Shown: positions 1 through 5,991 of the stretch, piece by piece
Layout of the letters: each line of letters starts with the position of its first letter
How positions within the stretch are numbered: position 1 is the stretch's first letter
Origin: Leptolinea sp. UBA5203
GTDB taxonomy: Bacteria; Chloroflexota; Anaerolineae; Anaerolineales; Anaerolineaceae
Assembly (NCBI GenBank): GCA_002412765.1
Contig: DHVR01000043.1
Coordinates: 93,274 to 105,208 of the forward strand
DNA: 11,935 bases
Reading direction: 5' to 3'
Translations under genes and position numbers: made by a program
Notes under the pieces: model-generated
Told to the model about the DNA's origin: nothing
The model's input: only the letters and a program-made list of their open reading frames with translations
The model's database searches: none

Positions 1-3
1 TGC

Positions 4-29
4 CGCTACATATGGACAGCCTCTTTTGA
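4..29. terminator. Possible terminator arm cut by the window edge
   Basis: GGACAGCCTC followed by TTTT looks like the right arm and T-run of an intrinsic terminator whose left arm lies outside the window. It lies just beyond the stop of the minus-strand gene ending at 41, so it could serve that gene, an unseen upstream plus-strand gene, or both. This is inference from one arm only. Confidence 0.2.
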
Positions 30-40
30 AAAAATTCAAT

Positions 41-715
41 TTAAACCACAGACTTCCAGAGAACTTCCGATTGCGGCAAGGCAAGGTGAATGAAATTAGC
101 AATTTGATCCAGCGCATCCGCAAGTTGTTGTGCAAAAATTCCACTGGGGCCGTAAATGCAGTACAGCGCCTGGGTAGTCGCCAGGGTGATGGGAGAGGAT
201 TGCTCCGGTCCATACAGAATTGTGGAAAGGATTTTATCCGCGTCCCGAATACACAAATCATTTTCTTTCACACTCTTTAACTCACCGGAAAGCGTGGTAT
301 AAAATTCCCCTTCCTGCCCGCAATCCACGGTCAAGGGGAATTTAACCTGATTCATATCATGCCCGGCAATCAGCAAACCGGACAATAATTCAGCCATATA
401 CATGGCATCCACCAACACGGACCGGGTCGGGAGCGGTTTGCCCTTCAATGCCACAGATTCAATCTGAAAGCGCACATGGTAATTGGCATTATATCGCTGG
501 TAATAGGCTTGATAGGCTTGAATTATGGGTGATTTCAGAATGGATTCCTTGTCTGGAAAATACTGATGCAGTTCTGCTGCCAGATCAAGCTTTTTTTCTT
601 CCAATATCGGATTTTCGGATAGATTCCCCTGAGTTTCCACCAGCATAAAAGCCATGGATGTGTCGGGGAAATTTGATCTTATTTGTTCTGTAAACTCCAC
701 CTTATTTGGATACAT
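41..715 (-). CDS. Free-standing B3/B4 domain protein (PheT editing-domain-like)
   Basis: This 224-residue protein resembles the B3/B4 domain, which in the phenylalanyl-tRNA synthetase beta chain contributes to tRNA recognition and to hydrolysis of misacylated Tyr-tRNA(Phe). Here it stands alone, without the rest of PheT. The recognisable core is residues about 85-125 (IESVALKGKPLPTRSVLVDA, then MYMAELLSGLLIAGHDMNQV), followed by a FPLTVDCGQEGEFYTTLSGE strand region and a T-x-ATTQALYCIYGPSG segment near 177-192. The N-terminal 80 residues probably form the helical lead-in seen in such stand-alone proteins. There is no signal peptide or membrane span, so it should be cytoplasmic. The ATG at 715 is preceded by GAGGTGG at good spacing, which supports this start. 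It is transcribed away from the next gene and appears monocistronic. Family placement is from pattern recognition; the substrate is unknown, and a trans-editing or amino-acid-binding role is only inference. Confidence 0.75.
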   Translation of the reverse strand: MYPNKVEFTEQIRSNFPDTSMAFMLVETQGNLSENPILEEKKLDLAAELHQYFPDKESILKSPIIQAYQAYYQRYNANYHVRFQIESVALKGKPLPTRSVLVDAMYMAELLSGLLIAGHDMNQVKFPLTVDCGQEGEFYTTLSGELKSVKENDLCIRDADKILSTILYGPEQSSPITLATTQALYCIYGPSGIFAQQLADALDQIANFIHLALPQSEVLWKSVV

Positions 716-771
716 GGGTAACCACCTCTACAATTTCTATTTCGGTCAGTTTATCGTATTTTTGATTAATA

Positions 772-801
772 AAGGTAGAGAAAATAAGCCGAACTTGTCA
801 A
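772..801 (-). promoter_or_regulatory. Possible promoter for the B3/B4 gene
   Basis: A perfect TTGACA (minus strand, 796-801) lies upstream of the gene starting at 715. At an 18-base spacer the -10 box would be TACCTT, a poor match, so only the -35 half is convincing. Confidence 0.3.
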
Positions 802-949
802 AGAAACACGCAAGAACAAACGCTTTCTTCAACTAATTGGCTTAACCAGGAGGGAACCTTCCACAATTAATTGATGAGGAATACTCAAACCAAATCATCT
901 GACACACATTTTCCCTATTCTTTTATGCTATTCCCTCCCATTCCACCTA

Positions 950-958
950 TGCTACAAT
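950..958 (+). promoter_or_regulatory. Extended -10 promoter for the V4R-like gene
   Basis: TGCTACAAT is an extended -10 element (TGn plus TACAAT). No good -35 is seen. A start about seven bases downstream would leave a leader of only about 13 nt before the ATG at 978. Confidence 0.5.
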
Positions 959-977
959 CTCAAAAAGGGTTAAGACA

Positions 978-1436
978 ATGGAGCAGTTGAAACGAACCGA
1001 CGTCTATACTGATTTTGATCTACTCAATGCCGTCATAATTGGTCTTCTCATGGGGGTCTATGATGTTGTTGGACGCGGAGGAACGCAAGCCGTGATCAAC
1101 ATGGCCGGCGAGTATGTAGGCCGGGAAATGCTGCAATTCGCCAAAGACCACAACGAAGCGGTGGACAGTTTGGCACATTTCCGGGATTTCCTCATTCGGC
1201 ATAAATTAGCCGGGGACATCCAATTTTCGGACGAAGAAACCGGAATTCGAGTCAAAGTTGCCCAGTGCCGCACCTGCCCCAAACGGGTAGGGCTCTATGC
1301 CTTTGATGGATCTGCCTGCCCCTGGGGTGGTATTCTCATCGGCGCATTTACTGAAATCCTAAACCAGCGTTTTTCGTATGCAGCCCGCTTAATCCCTGGG
1401 ACTGAATGTGAAATCCTTATCCAACGCCGCCAATAA
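978..1436 (+). CDS. V4R-like small-ligand-binding domain protein with four cysteines
   Basis: This 152-residue soluble protein resembles V4R (4-vinyl reductase) domains, predicted small-molecule-binding modules found in BchJ and in regulators of hydrocarbon metabolism. The signature is in the C-terminal half: VAQCRTCPKR (C97, C100), then SACPWGGILIGAFTEIL (C114) and PGTECEILIQ (C144). This matches the usual V4R order of a cysteine pair, a C-x-x-x-G-x-L-x-G helix and a final Gly-x-x-Cys strand. The cysteines could form a metal site, as suggested for the family. The N-terminal helix region (about 10-75) carries GxxxGVYDVVGRGG and AGEYVGREML segments, the latter like the helix that opens V4R folds. 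A weak AAAGGG lies eight bases before the ATG. No partner sensor or kinase gene is adjacent. Assignment to the V4R superfamily is moderately sure; the ligand is unknown. Confidence 0.6.
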   Translation: MEQLKRTDVYTDFDLLNAVIIGLLMGVYDVVGRGGTQAVINMAGEYVGREMLQFAKDHNEAVDSLAHFRDFLIRHKLAGDIQFSDEETGIRVKVAQCRTCPKRVGLYAFDGSACPWGGILIGAFTEILNQRFSYAARLIPGTECEILIQRRQ

Positions 1437-1487
1437 GGTAAACTCGGCTTAAAAGTTAGAATCCCTAGCCAGACAGGTAAAGAAGGG

Positions 1488-1493
1488 TACAAT
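1488..1493 (+). promoter_or_regulatory. Weak -10 candidate for the SRPBCC gene
   Basis: TACAAT lies 36 bases before the ATG at 1530, with no recognisable -35. The gene could instead be read through from the upstream gene, since no terminator is visible in the 93-base gap. Confidence 0.3.
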
Positions 1494-1529
1494 TAGCCAT
1501 CAGAAACCCAATCAACTGGCAGGTACCTT

Positions 1530-2222
1530 ATGTCCCGAAAGAAATCGCACAGTCTTGCCCCCTTTGCTGGAGGCTTATTAGCAACCCTGGGTTATCTCAT
1601 GATCATCCGTCCCTGGTACAAAAGCTGGGGCTCCAAAGGATTTGAATCAGAGATCACGCTTGCTGGGGATGAACTCCTCCCCTCACCAAAGGTCATTGTC
1701 AATCGATCCATTCAAATTTCTGCCCCACCAGAAAAAGTATGGCCTTGGTTAATTCAAATTGGCTTTCAAAGAGCCGGTTGGTACAGTTACGACACCCTGG
1801 AAAATGCAGTGGGTGTAGCAGATTTTGTGGATGGGCATTCTTCAACCCGTATCATCCCTGAGCTGCAGAATCTCCAGGTTGGAGATTCTATACCAGCTGC
1901 TCCGGATCCTTATTTGAATTTTAAAGTCATGCATCTGGTGCCTGCGGAATCCATGGTCTTGCAGGCTCTCATCAATCCCATTACTGGAAAGAACCTAAGT
2001 GAGGAAAACATCGGCAGCGGAATCTGGATGCGTCAAATCTGGAGTTTTTATCTGGCGGAGACACAAGACCGCAACACCCATCTCATTATCCGCTCACGGA
2101 TTGATTATGGTCCAGAATTTATCATGCATCCACTATCCTGGTTCATCATCGAGCCTGCCCATTTCATCATGGAACAAAAGATGTTGAAAGGCATCAAATA
2201 TCGCGCTGAGAAATTCTCTTAA
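1530..2222 (+). CDS. Membrane-anchored SRPBCC (START/Bet v 1-like) family protein
   Basis: The 230-residue protein has an uncleaved-looking N-terminal membrane span (about residues 8-27, preceded by the basic SRKKS) and then a single SRPBCC hydrophobic-pocket domain from about 55 to 228. Diagnostic stretches are NRSIQISAPPEKVWPWLIQI (58-77), directly followed by GFQRAGWYSYD (78-88), then RIIPELQNLQVGDSIP (107-122) and SRIDYGP (189-195). This set is typical of a bacterial SRPBCC subgroup annotated only as family protein. The fold commonly binds lipids or other hydrophobic ligands; no ligand can be read from the sequence. The basic N-terminus suggests a single anchor with the domain outside the cytoplasm, but orientation is not certain. 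No strong Shine-Dalgarno sequence precedes the ATG (GGCAGG is the nearest). A strong terminator follows immediately, so this ends its transcription unit. Confidence 0.75.
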   Translation: MSRKKSHSLAPFAGGLLATLGYLMIIRPWYKSWGSKGFESEITLAGDELLPSPKVIVNRSIQISAPPEKVWPWLIQIGFQRAGWYSYDTLENAVGVADFVDGHSSTRIIPELQNLQVGDSIPAAPDPYLNFKVMHLVPAESMVLQALINPITGKNLSEENIGSGIWMRQIWSFYLAETQDRNTHLIIRSRIDYGPEFIMHPLSWFIIEPAHFIMEQKMLKGIKYRAEKFS

Positions 2223-2224
2223 TC

Positions 2225-2259
2225 AAAAAAACCTCTGAAAATTTCAGAGGTTTTTTTTT
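2225..2259. terminator. Bidirectional intrinsic terminator
   Basis: CCTCTGAA, a three-base AAT loop and TTCAGAGG form a perfect stem at 2232-2250. It is flanked by seven As on the left and nine Ts on the right, so it can stop transcription on both strands. It sits three bases after the plus-strand SRPBCC stop and about 17 bases beyond the stop of the convergent minus-strand lipoprotein gene, serving both. Confidence 0.9.
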
Positions 2260-2275
2260 GATTTACTTCAGGAAT

Positions 2276-2974
2276 TTATCTGACTTTGATGCGAACCGGC
2301 AAGGTACAAAAACCATCCGCATGCCGGGCTAATGCCCAGTAGGTTTCGTAATAACCGGACGAGCCTGGCGCTTTCATATCCACAGTAATCGTAATGCTGC
2401 CATCGGGTGCAACGTCTGAAGGCAGATCCACGATCGCGCTGCTGGTATGGAACCCGGTACCGGACATATAGCGGTAATCCACATCGATTGCCTGCCAGGT
2501 TTTACTGCCGGTGTTTTTTATTGTCCACCGGCCATCAAAATCTTCATTCGGGGAGAATTCGCGATTATCTTCAACCAATTGCCAGGTTACTGAGCATCGG
2601 TAATCCTTGTTCTCAGAAGTGGCACTCGCCTTCGGAGTGTTTGATTTCACCGGTGTGTTTGATTTCACAGGCGTGGAGGTATTAACTGGAGTGTTGGATG
2701 CTATCGGTGTATAGGTTTGGGTGCTGGTTGGTGTTTCACTTGGCATCGGTGTATCGGTTGGAATGGCCAGCGCTGTCTGAGTGATAGCGGCAAAAACCGT
2801 TTCCGCAGCCTGGGTCATAAAAGGAGCCATGTCCACAGTAGGTGTATTGGTTATCACTATGATGTAGGGTGTTGGCGTAAATGCCGGTGAACCAGCAGCG
2901 GTACAAGAACTCAGCAGCAAGATAAAGATCATTGCACTGAAAAGAATTATCATCATGGAGTTTTGTTTTTTCAT
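2276..2974 (-). CDS. Lipoprotein with NBR1-type Ig-like domain (paralogue A)
   Basis: This 232-residue protein is a predicted surface lipoprotein. It has a hydrophobic signal segment (7-20) ending in a lipobox LSSC, with C24 as the lipidated residue. Next come a conserved segment FMTQAAETVFAAITQTA (52-68) and a Thr/Pro/Ser-rich linker (about 70-122) that includes a duplicated SNTPVK unit. The C-terminal domain (about 125-232) resembles the Ig-like domain of NBR1: GRWTIKNTGSKTW (148-160), YRYMSG, SITITVDMKAPG and YYETYWAL. Cysteines 127 and 223 bracket the domain and could form a disulfide. The layout is common among Anaerolineae envelope proteins; a binding partner is unknown. GAGGGA lies seven bases before the ATG. 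It is clearly a paralogue of the gene at 3223-3948, from which it is separated by a terminator and its own promoter, so the two are probably transcribed separately. Confidence 0.88.
   Translation of the reverse strand: MKKQNSMMIILFSAMIFILLLSSCTAAGSPAFTPTPYIIVITNTPTVDMAPFMTQAAETVFAAITQTALAIPTDTPMPSETPTSTQTYTPIASNTPVNTSTPVKSNTPVKSNTPKASATSENKDYRCSVTWQLVEDNREFSPNEDFDGRWTIKNTGSKTWQAIDVDYRYMSGTGFHTSSAIVDLPSDVAPDGSITITVDMKAPGSSGYYETYWALARHADGFCTLPVRIKVR
2637..2672. repeat. Two tandem 18-bp units inside the lipoprotein linker
   Basis: Two adjacent 18-base units beginning GTGTTTGATTTCAC differ only in their last bases. On the minus strand they encode a repeated VKSNTP-type hexapeptide in the Thr/Pro linker. 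This probably reflects slippage or duplication that varies linker length. Confidence 0.85.
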
Positions 2975-3033
2975 AGAATTTCCCTCTTATAGGATTTCCG
3001 ATTATAGTGATTAAGGTGCTTCATACCCGTTAA

Positions 3034-3066
3034 CGTATCATACTACCATAATGTTCCGTTGAATAT
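3034..3066 (-). promoter_or_regulatory. Promoter of lipoprotein A (block shared with lipoprotein B)
   Basis: Read on the minus strand, ATATTCAAC, 11 variable bases and GTAGTATGATACG recur with identical spacing before the paralogous gene (4005-4037). TATGAT (3037-3042) is a good -10. TTCAAC (3058-3063, 15-base spacer) or TATTCA (17-base spacer) would be the -35. The leader would be about 55 nt. Confidence 0.7.
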
Positions 3067-3165
3067 GGTAATCCTCTACGGGATTAGTATTATTTTTAAG
3101 GGTGTTGAAAAACTGAAACATAATTAGACATCAATGACTCTAATTTTTACATGGAAGTATAACAA

Positions 3166-3193
3166 AGCAGCTCTGGCGTCCACCAGAGCTGCT
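3166..3193 (-). terminator. Hairpin terminator after lipoprotein B
   Basis: AGCAGCTCTGG and CCAGAGCTGCT form a perfect 11-bp stem with a six-base loop, 30 bases beyond the stop at 3223. On the minus strand it is followed by TTTGTTAT, a weak T-run, so termination may be incomplete. Confidence 0.7.
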
Positions 3194-3222
3194 CATTTTT
3201 GAAAAATGAAAAATCATTGATC

Positions 3223-3948
3223 TTAATCTATAACTTTTATTTTCAACGGCAAGGTACAGAAATTAACTGAGGATCGCGTAACACCCCAGTAGGTTTCATA
3301 GGACGCAGCCGATGATGGAGCTATCATATCCACTGTTATGGTAATACTCGATCCTGCTGCCACAGACGAGGGAAAATCATATGCAGCGGCGTTTTTATGC
3401 ATCGCCGTACCAGAAATATATAGATAATCAATTTCATTTGCGTCCCAAGCAGAGGTGCCGGTATTTTTTAACGTCCAACTGGCGTCAAATTCAGAACCCT
3501 TCACAAATTCAGCGCCGTTTGCAACGGATTGCGAGGTAACTGAACAACTATACCCGGAAGCCGTTACCACAGTCGTAGGGGTAGAAGGAGTCAGAGTAAT
3601 AGGTGTACTGGTGTAAGTAGTTGCAGAAGGTACCCAAACATAGATGGCCGCCGGTTTCACGGTAGCTGTTCCGGTCGGGGTAGTACTTGGCGTACTGGTT
3701 GCGGTTACCGTTGGGGTTGGGGTTTCAGTAGGCTGAGCTTTGGCAGTTTCTGTAATTTGCGCAAATACCGTTTCGGCTGCCTGCGTGAAATAAGGAGAGA
3801 TATCTTCTGTAGCTGAAACAGTCAAAACAGTCACATAATCCGGAGAGTTTTCATTCTTGCCGCCGCAGGACACACTCAGACCTGCCAACACCACGCACAC
3901 AATCAGGGTGGTAAAAAATTTCTTATTCATTTGATGTTTTTCCATCAT
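3223..3948 (-). CDS. Lipoprotein with NBR1-type Ig-like domain (paralogue B)
   Basis: This 241-residue paralogue of the 2276-2974 gene has the same layout: a signal segment (about 11-24), a lipid-attachment cysteine C28, the conserved segment FTQAAETVFAQITETA (54-69), a Thr/Pro-rich linker (about 73-130) and an NBR1-type Ig-like domain (about 133-241) bracketed by C135 and C231. Domain landmarks are ASWTLKNTGTSAWDA, YLYISG, SITITVDMIAPSS and SYETYWGV. The lipobox SVSC is imperfect, with Ser rather than Leu at -3 and Leu at -4. Processing by signal peptidase II is still likely because GG follows the cysteine. Two ATGs stand side by side (3946-3948 and 3943-3945) after AAGGA; the second has the better spacing, so the protein may begin one residue later. 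Role unknown; extracytoplasmic adhesion or complex assembly is only inference. Confidence 0.87.
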   Translation of the reverse strand: MMEKHQMNKKFFTTLIVCVVLAGLSVSCGGKNENSPDYVTVLTVSATEDISPYFTQAAETVFAQITETAKAQPTETPTPTVTATSTPSTTPTGTATVKPAAIYVWVPSATTYTSTPITLTPSTPTTVVTASGYSCSVTSQSVANGAEFVKGSEFDASWTLKNTGTSAWDANEIDYLYISGTAMHKNAAAYDFPSSVAAGSSITITVDMIAPSSAASYETYWGVTRSSVNFCTLPLKIKVID

Positions 3949-4004
3949 AGTTTCCTTATCAAAAACACTTAAATCATTTGTAACTTTTGATTCGCGATCT
4001 GAAT

Positions 4005-4037
4005 CGTATCATACTACAATCCGGGAATGTTGAATAT
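4005..4037 (-). promoter_or_regulatory. Promoter of lipoprotein B (block shared with lipoprotein A)
   Basis: This is the second copy of the 33-base block described at 3034-3066: ATATTCAAC, 11 unrelated bases, then GTAGTATGATACG. The -10 TATGAT is at 4008-4013, giving a leader of about 50 nt. It points away from the plus-strand promoter at 4072. Confidence 0.7.
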
Positions 4038-4071
4038 CTTTCCAAGCGGTTAGTAAAACGGTACGAATTCT

Positions 4072-4084
4072 TGTATAATATAAT
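4072..4084 (+). promoter_or_regulatory. -10 promoter of the first 56-residue membrane protein
   Basis: TG is directly followed by TATAATATAAT, which contains two overlapping perfect TATAAT boxes. No -35 is recognisable. The start would fall 15-25 bases before the AAGGAGG ribosome binding site. Confidence 0.65.
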
Positions 4085-4108
4085 GAAATTGTTATAAGGA
4101 GGAATTAT

Positions 4109-4279
4109 ATGAAAATTTCTAAACCAACAAATATTGTATTTTGGATCTCATTTGTTTTGGGAATCATCGGACTGTTGGCCAAATTGGTCGCCATCCCGGT
4201 ACTATCCCCGTTTGCATTTTGGATTCTTCTCGTCGCTTTTGTCCTGCTGGTGCTGGGCAATACGATGAAAGGATTCTAA
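4109..4279 (+). CDS. 56-residue double-membrane-span protein, copy 1
   Basis: A small gene encoding MKISKPTNIVFWISFVLG and ending VLLVLGNTMKGF. Two hydrophobic stretches (about 9-29 and 36-50) are separated by a short turn containing IPVLSPFAF, so a helical hairpin in the inner membrane is expected. K2, K5, K25 and K54 are the charged residues. A near-ideal AAGGAGG lies seven bases before the ATG, a TATAAT promoter stands upstream and a terminator follows the stop, so it is an independent, probably well-expressed gene. It is 42/56 identical to the gene at 4476-4646 with no gaps, which supports it as coding. I do not recognise a named family. It could be a small membrane stress or modulator protein, but no function is shown. 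Confidence 0.85.
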   Translation: MKISKPTNIVFWISFVLGIIGLLAKLVAIPVLSPFAFWILLVAFVLLVLGNTMKGF

Positions 4280-4284
4280 TCAAT

Positions 4285-4315
4285 AAAGAGCCCCAGAAAT
4301 GGAGGCTCTTTTTTT
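4285..4315 (+). terminator. Terminator of copy 1
   Basis: AAAGAGCC pairs with GGCTCTTT, then CCA with TGG across one bulged A, closing on a GAAA loop and followed by a run of Ts. It is a slightly decayed relative of the terminator at 4652-4685. Confidence 0.88.
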
Positions 4316-4437
4316 GTGTTTGAGCATTTCATGGGTATTAATGGATCCCCTTTGGATAGTTTCAAAGGTTGAATATTCCATAAATGAACAAGATAGATAT
4401 TCGTCCTCTATTATATAAATCTACAAAATTCATTTGA

Positions 4438-4445
4438 TGTATAAT
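4438..4445 (+). promoter_or_regulatory. -10 promoter of the second 56-residue membrane protein
   Basis: TGTATAAT, the same eight bases as the start of the promoter at 4072, lies 31 bases before the ATG at 4476. No clear -35. Confidence 0.65.
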
Positions 4446-4475
4446 CTTTTTATATCTAAATATAGGAGGAATAAA

Positions 4476-4646
4476 ATGAAACTATCAAAGCCTACAATGA
4501 TTGTTTTTTGGATTTCCCTTATTTTAGGGATTTTAGCACTGCTGGCGACCCTTGTGACCATCCCTGTCTTGTCGCAATATGCCTTCTGGGTACTCTTCGT
4601 TGGATTTGTCCTGCTGGTGCTGGGCAACACAATGAAAGGGATGTAA
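4476..4646 (+). CDS. 56-residue double-membrane-span protein, copy 2
   Basis: This gene encodes MKLSKPTMIVFWISLILG and ends FVLLVLGNTMKGM. It is the same length as copy 1, with 14 mostly conservative substitutions (I/L, V/I, F/Y, A/G). Predicted spans are about 9-29 and 36-50. An in-frame ATG pair exists at 4434/4437. The start at 4476 is chosen because AGGAGGA precedes it by five bases, because it aligns exactly with copy 1, and because the upstream extension would overlap the -10 box. The ends (SKPT near the start, LGNTMKG at the tail) and the VFWIS and FVLLVLG stretches are unchanged between the copies, suggesting these are the functional parts. It has its own promoter and terminator. Function unknown. 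Confidence 0.88.
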   Translation: MKLSKPTMIVFWISLILGILALLATLVTIPVLSQYAFWVLFVGFVLLVLGNTMKGM

Positions 4647-4651
4647 CCTCA

Positions 4652-4685
4652 AAGAAGCCTCCAGAAATTGGAGGCTTCTTCTTTT
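4652..4685 (+). terminator. Terminator of copy 2
   Basis: AAGAAGCCTCCA and TGGAGGCTTCTT form a perfect 12-bp stem around a GAAAT loop, followed by CTTTTAT. It starts five bases after the stop at 4646. Confidence 0.9.
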
Positions 4686-4713
4686 ATGGATGGTTGAATG
4701 AATTAATTGTTGT

Positions 4714-4719
4714 TATAAT
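4714..4719 (+). promoter_or_regulatory. Promoter giving a probably leaderless serine dehydratase mRNA
   Basis: A perfect TATAAT ends eight bases before the ATG at 4728, so transcription should begin at or within one or two bases of the start codon. No Shine-Dalgarno sequence lies between. TGGTTG at a 17-base spacer is the only, poor, -35 candidate. Confidence 0.65.
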
Positions 4720-4727
4720 TCCCGCCC

Positions 4728-5966
4728 ATGAACATGAAAAGCATACAGAAAATTTATCGCATTGGTTACGGACCTTCCAGCAGCCACACCATGGCGCCCC
4801 GGAAAGCTGCTGAACAGTTTAAGCAATTTATCGGTGATCAAAAAGTCCATTACAAAATCACCCTGCTGGGCAGCCTCGCCGCTACAGGAAAAGGCCATTT
4901 AACGGATATCAGCATCCAACAAGTTCTCTTTCCTGCAGATGTCGATTTTATTTGGGAACCTGATCGTATCCTGCCTCGGCATCCCAATGGTATGATTTTT
5001 ACAGCCTTGGATGCTCAAGATAAGGTGATCGCCAGTTGGACCGGATACAGCACCGGCGGCGGCGCACTCCTTTGGGATGGCAGGGAAAATCCCAAATCCA
5101 CTGACATTCTATATCCTCATACCCACATGAATGCCATTATGCAGCATTGTACTGACCTTGGCCTGAATTATTGGGAATATGTTGAATTGACCGAAGGCAA
5201 AGGGATTTGGGAATACCTTGCCCAGGTTTGGGTTGTGATGCAGCAATCCATCGAGCGCGGATTACATACTGAGGGGGTTCTTCCAGGCACGCTGCGTATC
5301 TCCCGCAACGCCTGGCGTATTTATACCCGTACCCAACAAAGTGGGCAGGGTAGTGGAAACAGCAGCTTACTGTTTGCCTACGCCCTGGCTGTTGCGGAAG
5401 AAAATGCCGCAGGGGGAGAAATTGTCACCGCTCCGACTTGCGGTTCCAGCGCTGTCATGCCGGCAGTGCTGCGATTCTTACAGGAAACCACGCATTGCAG
5501 CGAAACCAGCATCTTAAGGGCTTTGGCTACCGCAGGTCTGATTGGAAACTTGGTTAAAACCAACGCGTCCATCTCCGGTGCGGTGGTAGGATGCCAGGGT
5601 GAAATTGGAACAGCCTGTACCATGGCAGCCGCGGCCGCCACACAGTTATTGGGCGGTACCAATCGTCAAATTGAATACGCGGCCGAAATGGGATTGGAAC
5701 ATCACCTGGGGTTAACCTGTGATCCAGTGGATGGCTTGGTACAAATTCCCTGCATCGAGCGCAATGCCTTCGCGGCTCAACGAGCCATTAGCTGCGCAAA
5801 TTACGCCTTAATGACCGACGGCAGCCATCATGTCTCCCTGGATGCTGTGATTGAGGTAATGAAAACCACCGGCCATGACCTGCCCTCGCTTTATCGGGAG
5901 ACTTCCCAGGGTGGGCTTGCAAAAGCGTTTCACCATTCCAATTTCGACGAAGAAGACGAAGAATAA
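4728..5966 (+). CDS. sdaA: L-serine dehydratase (L-serine ammonia-lyase), iron-sulfur type
   Basis: This enzyme deaminates L-serine to pyruvate and ammonia with a [4Fe-4S] cluster instead of PLP. It is the single-chain form: an N-terminal beta domain carrying GYGPSSSHTMAPRKA (13-27), then the catalytic alpha domain with TAPTCGSSAVMPAVL (234-248), GCQGEIGTACTMAAA (288-302) and TCDPVDGLVQIPCIERNA (330-347). C289, C331 and C342 have exactly the spacing (42 and 11) of the three cluster cysteines known in Legionella serine dehydratase. At 412 residues it is shorter than the E. coli-type enzymes (about 455). The C-terminus runs TSQGGLAKAF and then an acidic FDEEDEE tail with no cysteine, so the C-terminal cysteine ligand known from the Legionella enzyme is absent. 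M1 and M3 are both possible starts. No terminator is seen after it. Family call is secure. Confidence 0.95.
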   Translation: MNMKSIQKIYRIGYGPSSSHTMAPRKAAEQFKQFIGDQKVHYKITLLGSLAATGKGHLTDISIQQVLFPADVDFIWEPDRILPRHPNGMIFTALDAQDKVIASWTGYSTGGGALLWDGRENPKSTDILYPHTHMNAIMQHCTDLGLNYWEYVELTEGKGIWEYLAQVWVVMQQSIERGLHTEGVLPGTLRISRNAWRIYTRTQQSGQGSGNSSLLFAYALAVAEENAAGGEIVTAPTCGSSAVMPAVLRFLQETTHCSETSILRALATAGLIGNLVKTNASISGAVVGCQGEIGTACTMAAAAATQLLGGTNRQIEYAAEMGLEHHLGLTCDPVDGLVQIPCIERNAFAAQRAISCANYALMTDGSHHVSLDAVIEVMKTTGHDLPSLYRETSQGGLAKAFHHSNFDEEDEE

Positions 5967-5991
5967 TCACATGGATTTGCAAAATTGGATC

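Noticed and set aside
873..989. Small plus-strand frame overlapping the V4R-like gene start
   Set aside because: About 38 codons, no ribosome binding site, and it runs through the promoter and start region of the real gene.
2637..2672. Tandem 18-bp repeat as a regulatory element
   Set aside because: It lies inside the coding linker of the lipoprotein, in frame, and is explained by repeat expansion of the Thr/Pro-rich region.
4434..4475. In-frame upstream ATG extension of the second 56-residue protein
   Set aside because: It has no ribosome binding site, overlaps the TATAAT box, and would break the exact alignment with the first copy.
4285..4685. Paired hairpins as ends of a mobile element around the second small gene
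   Set aside because: Both hairpins lie right after a stop codon and have T-runs, so they are terminators duplicated along with the genes; there is no transposase.
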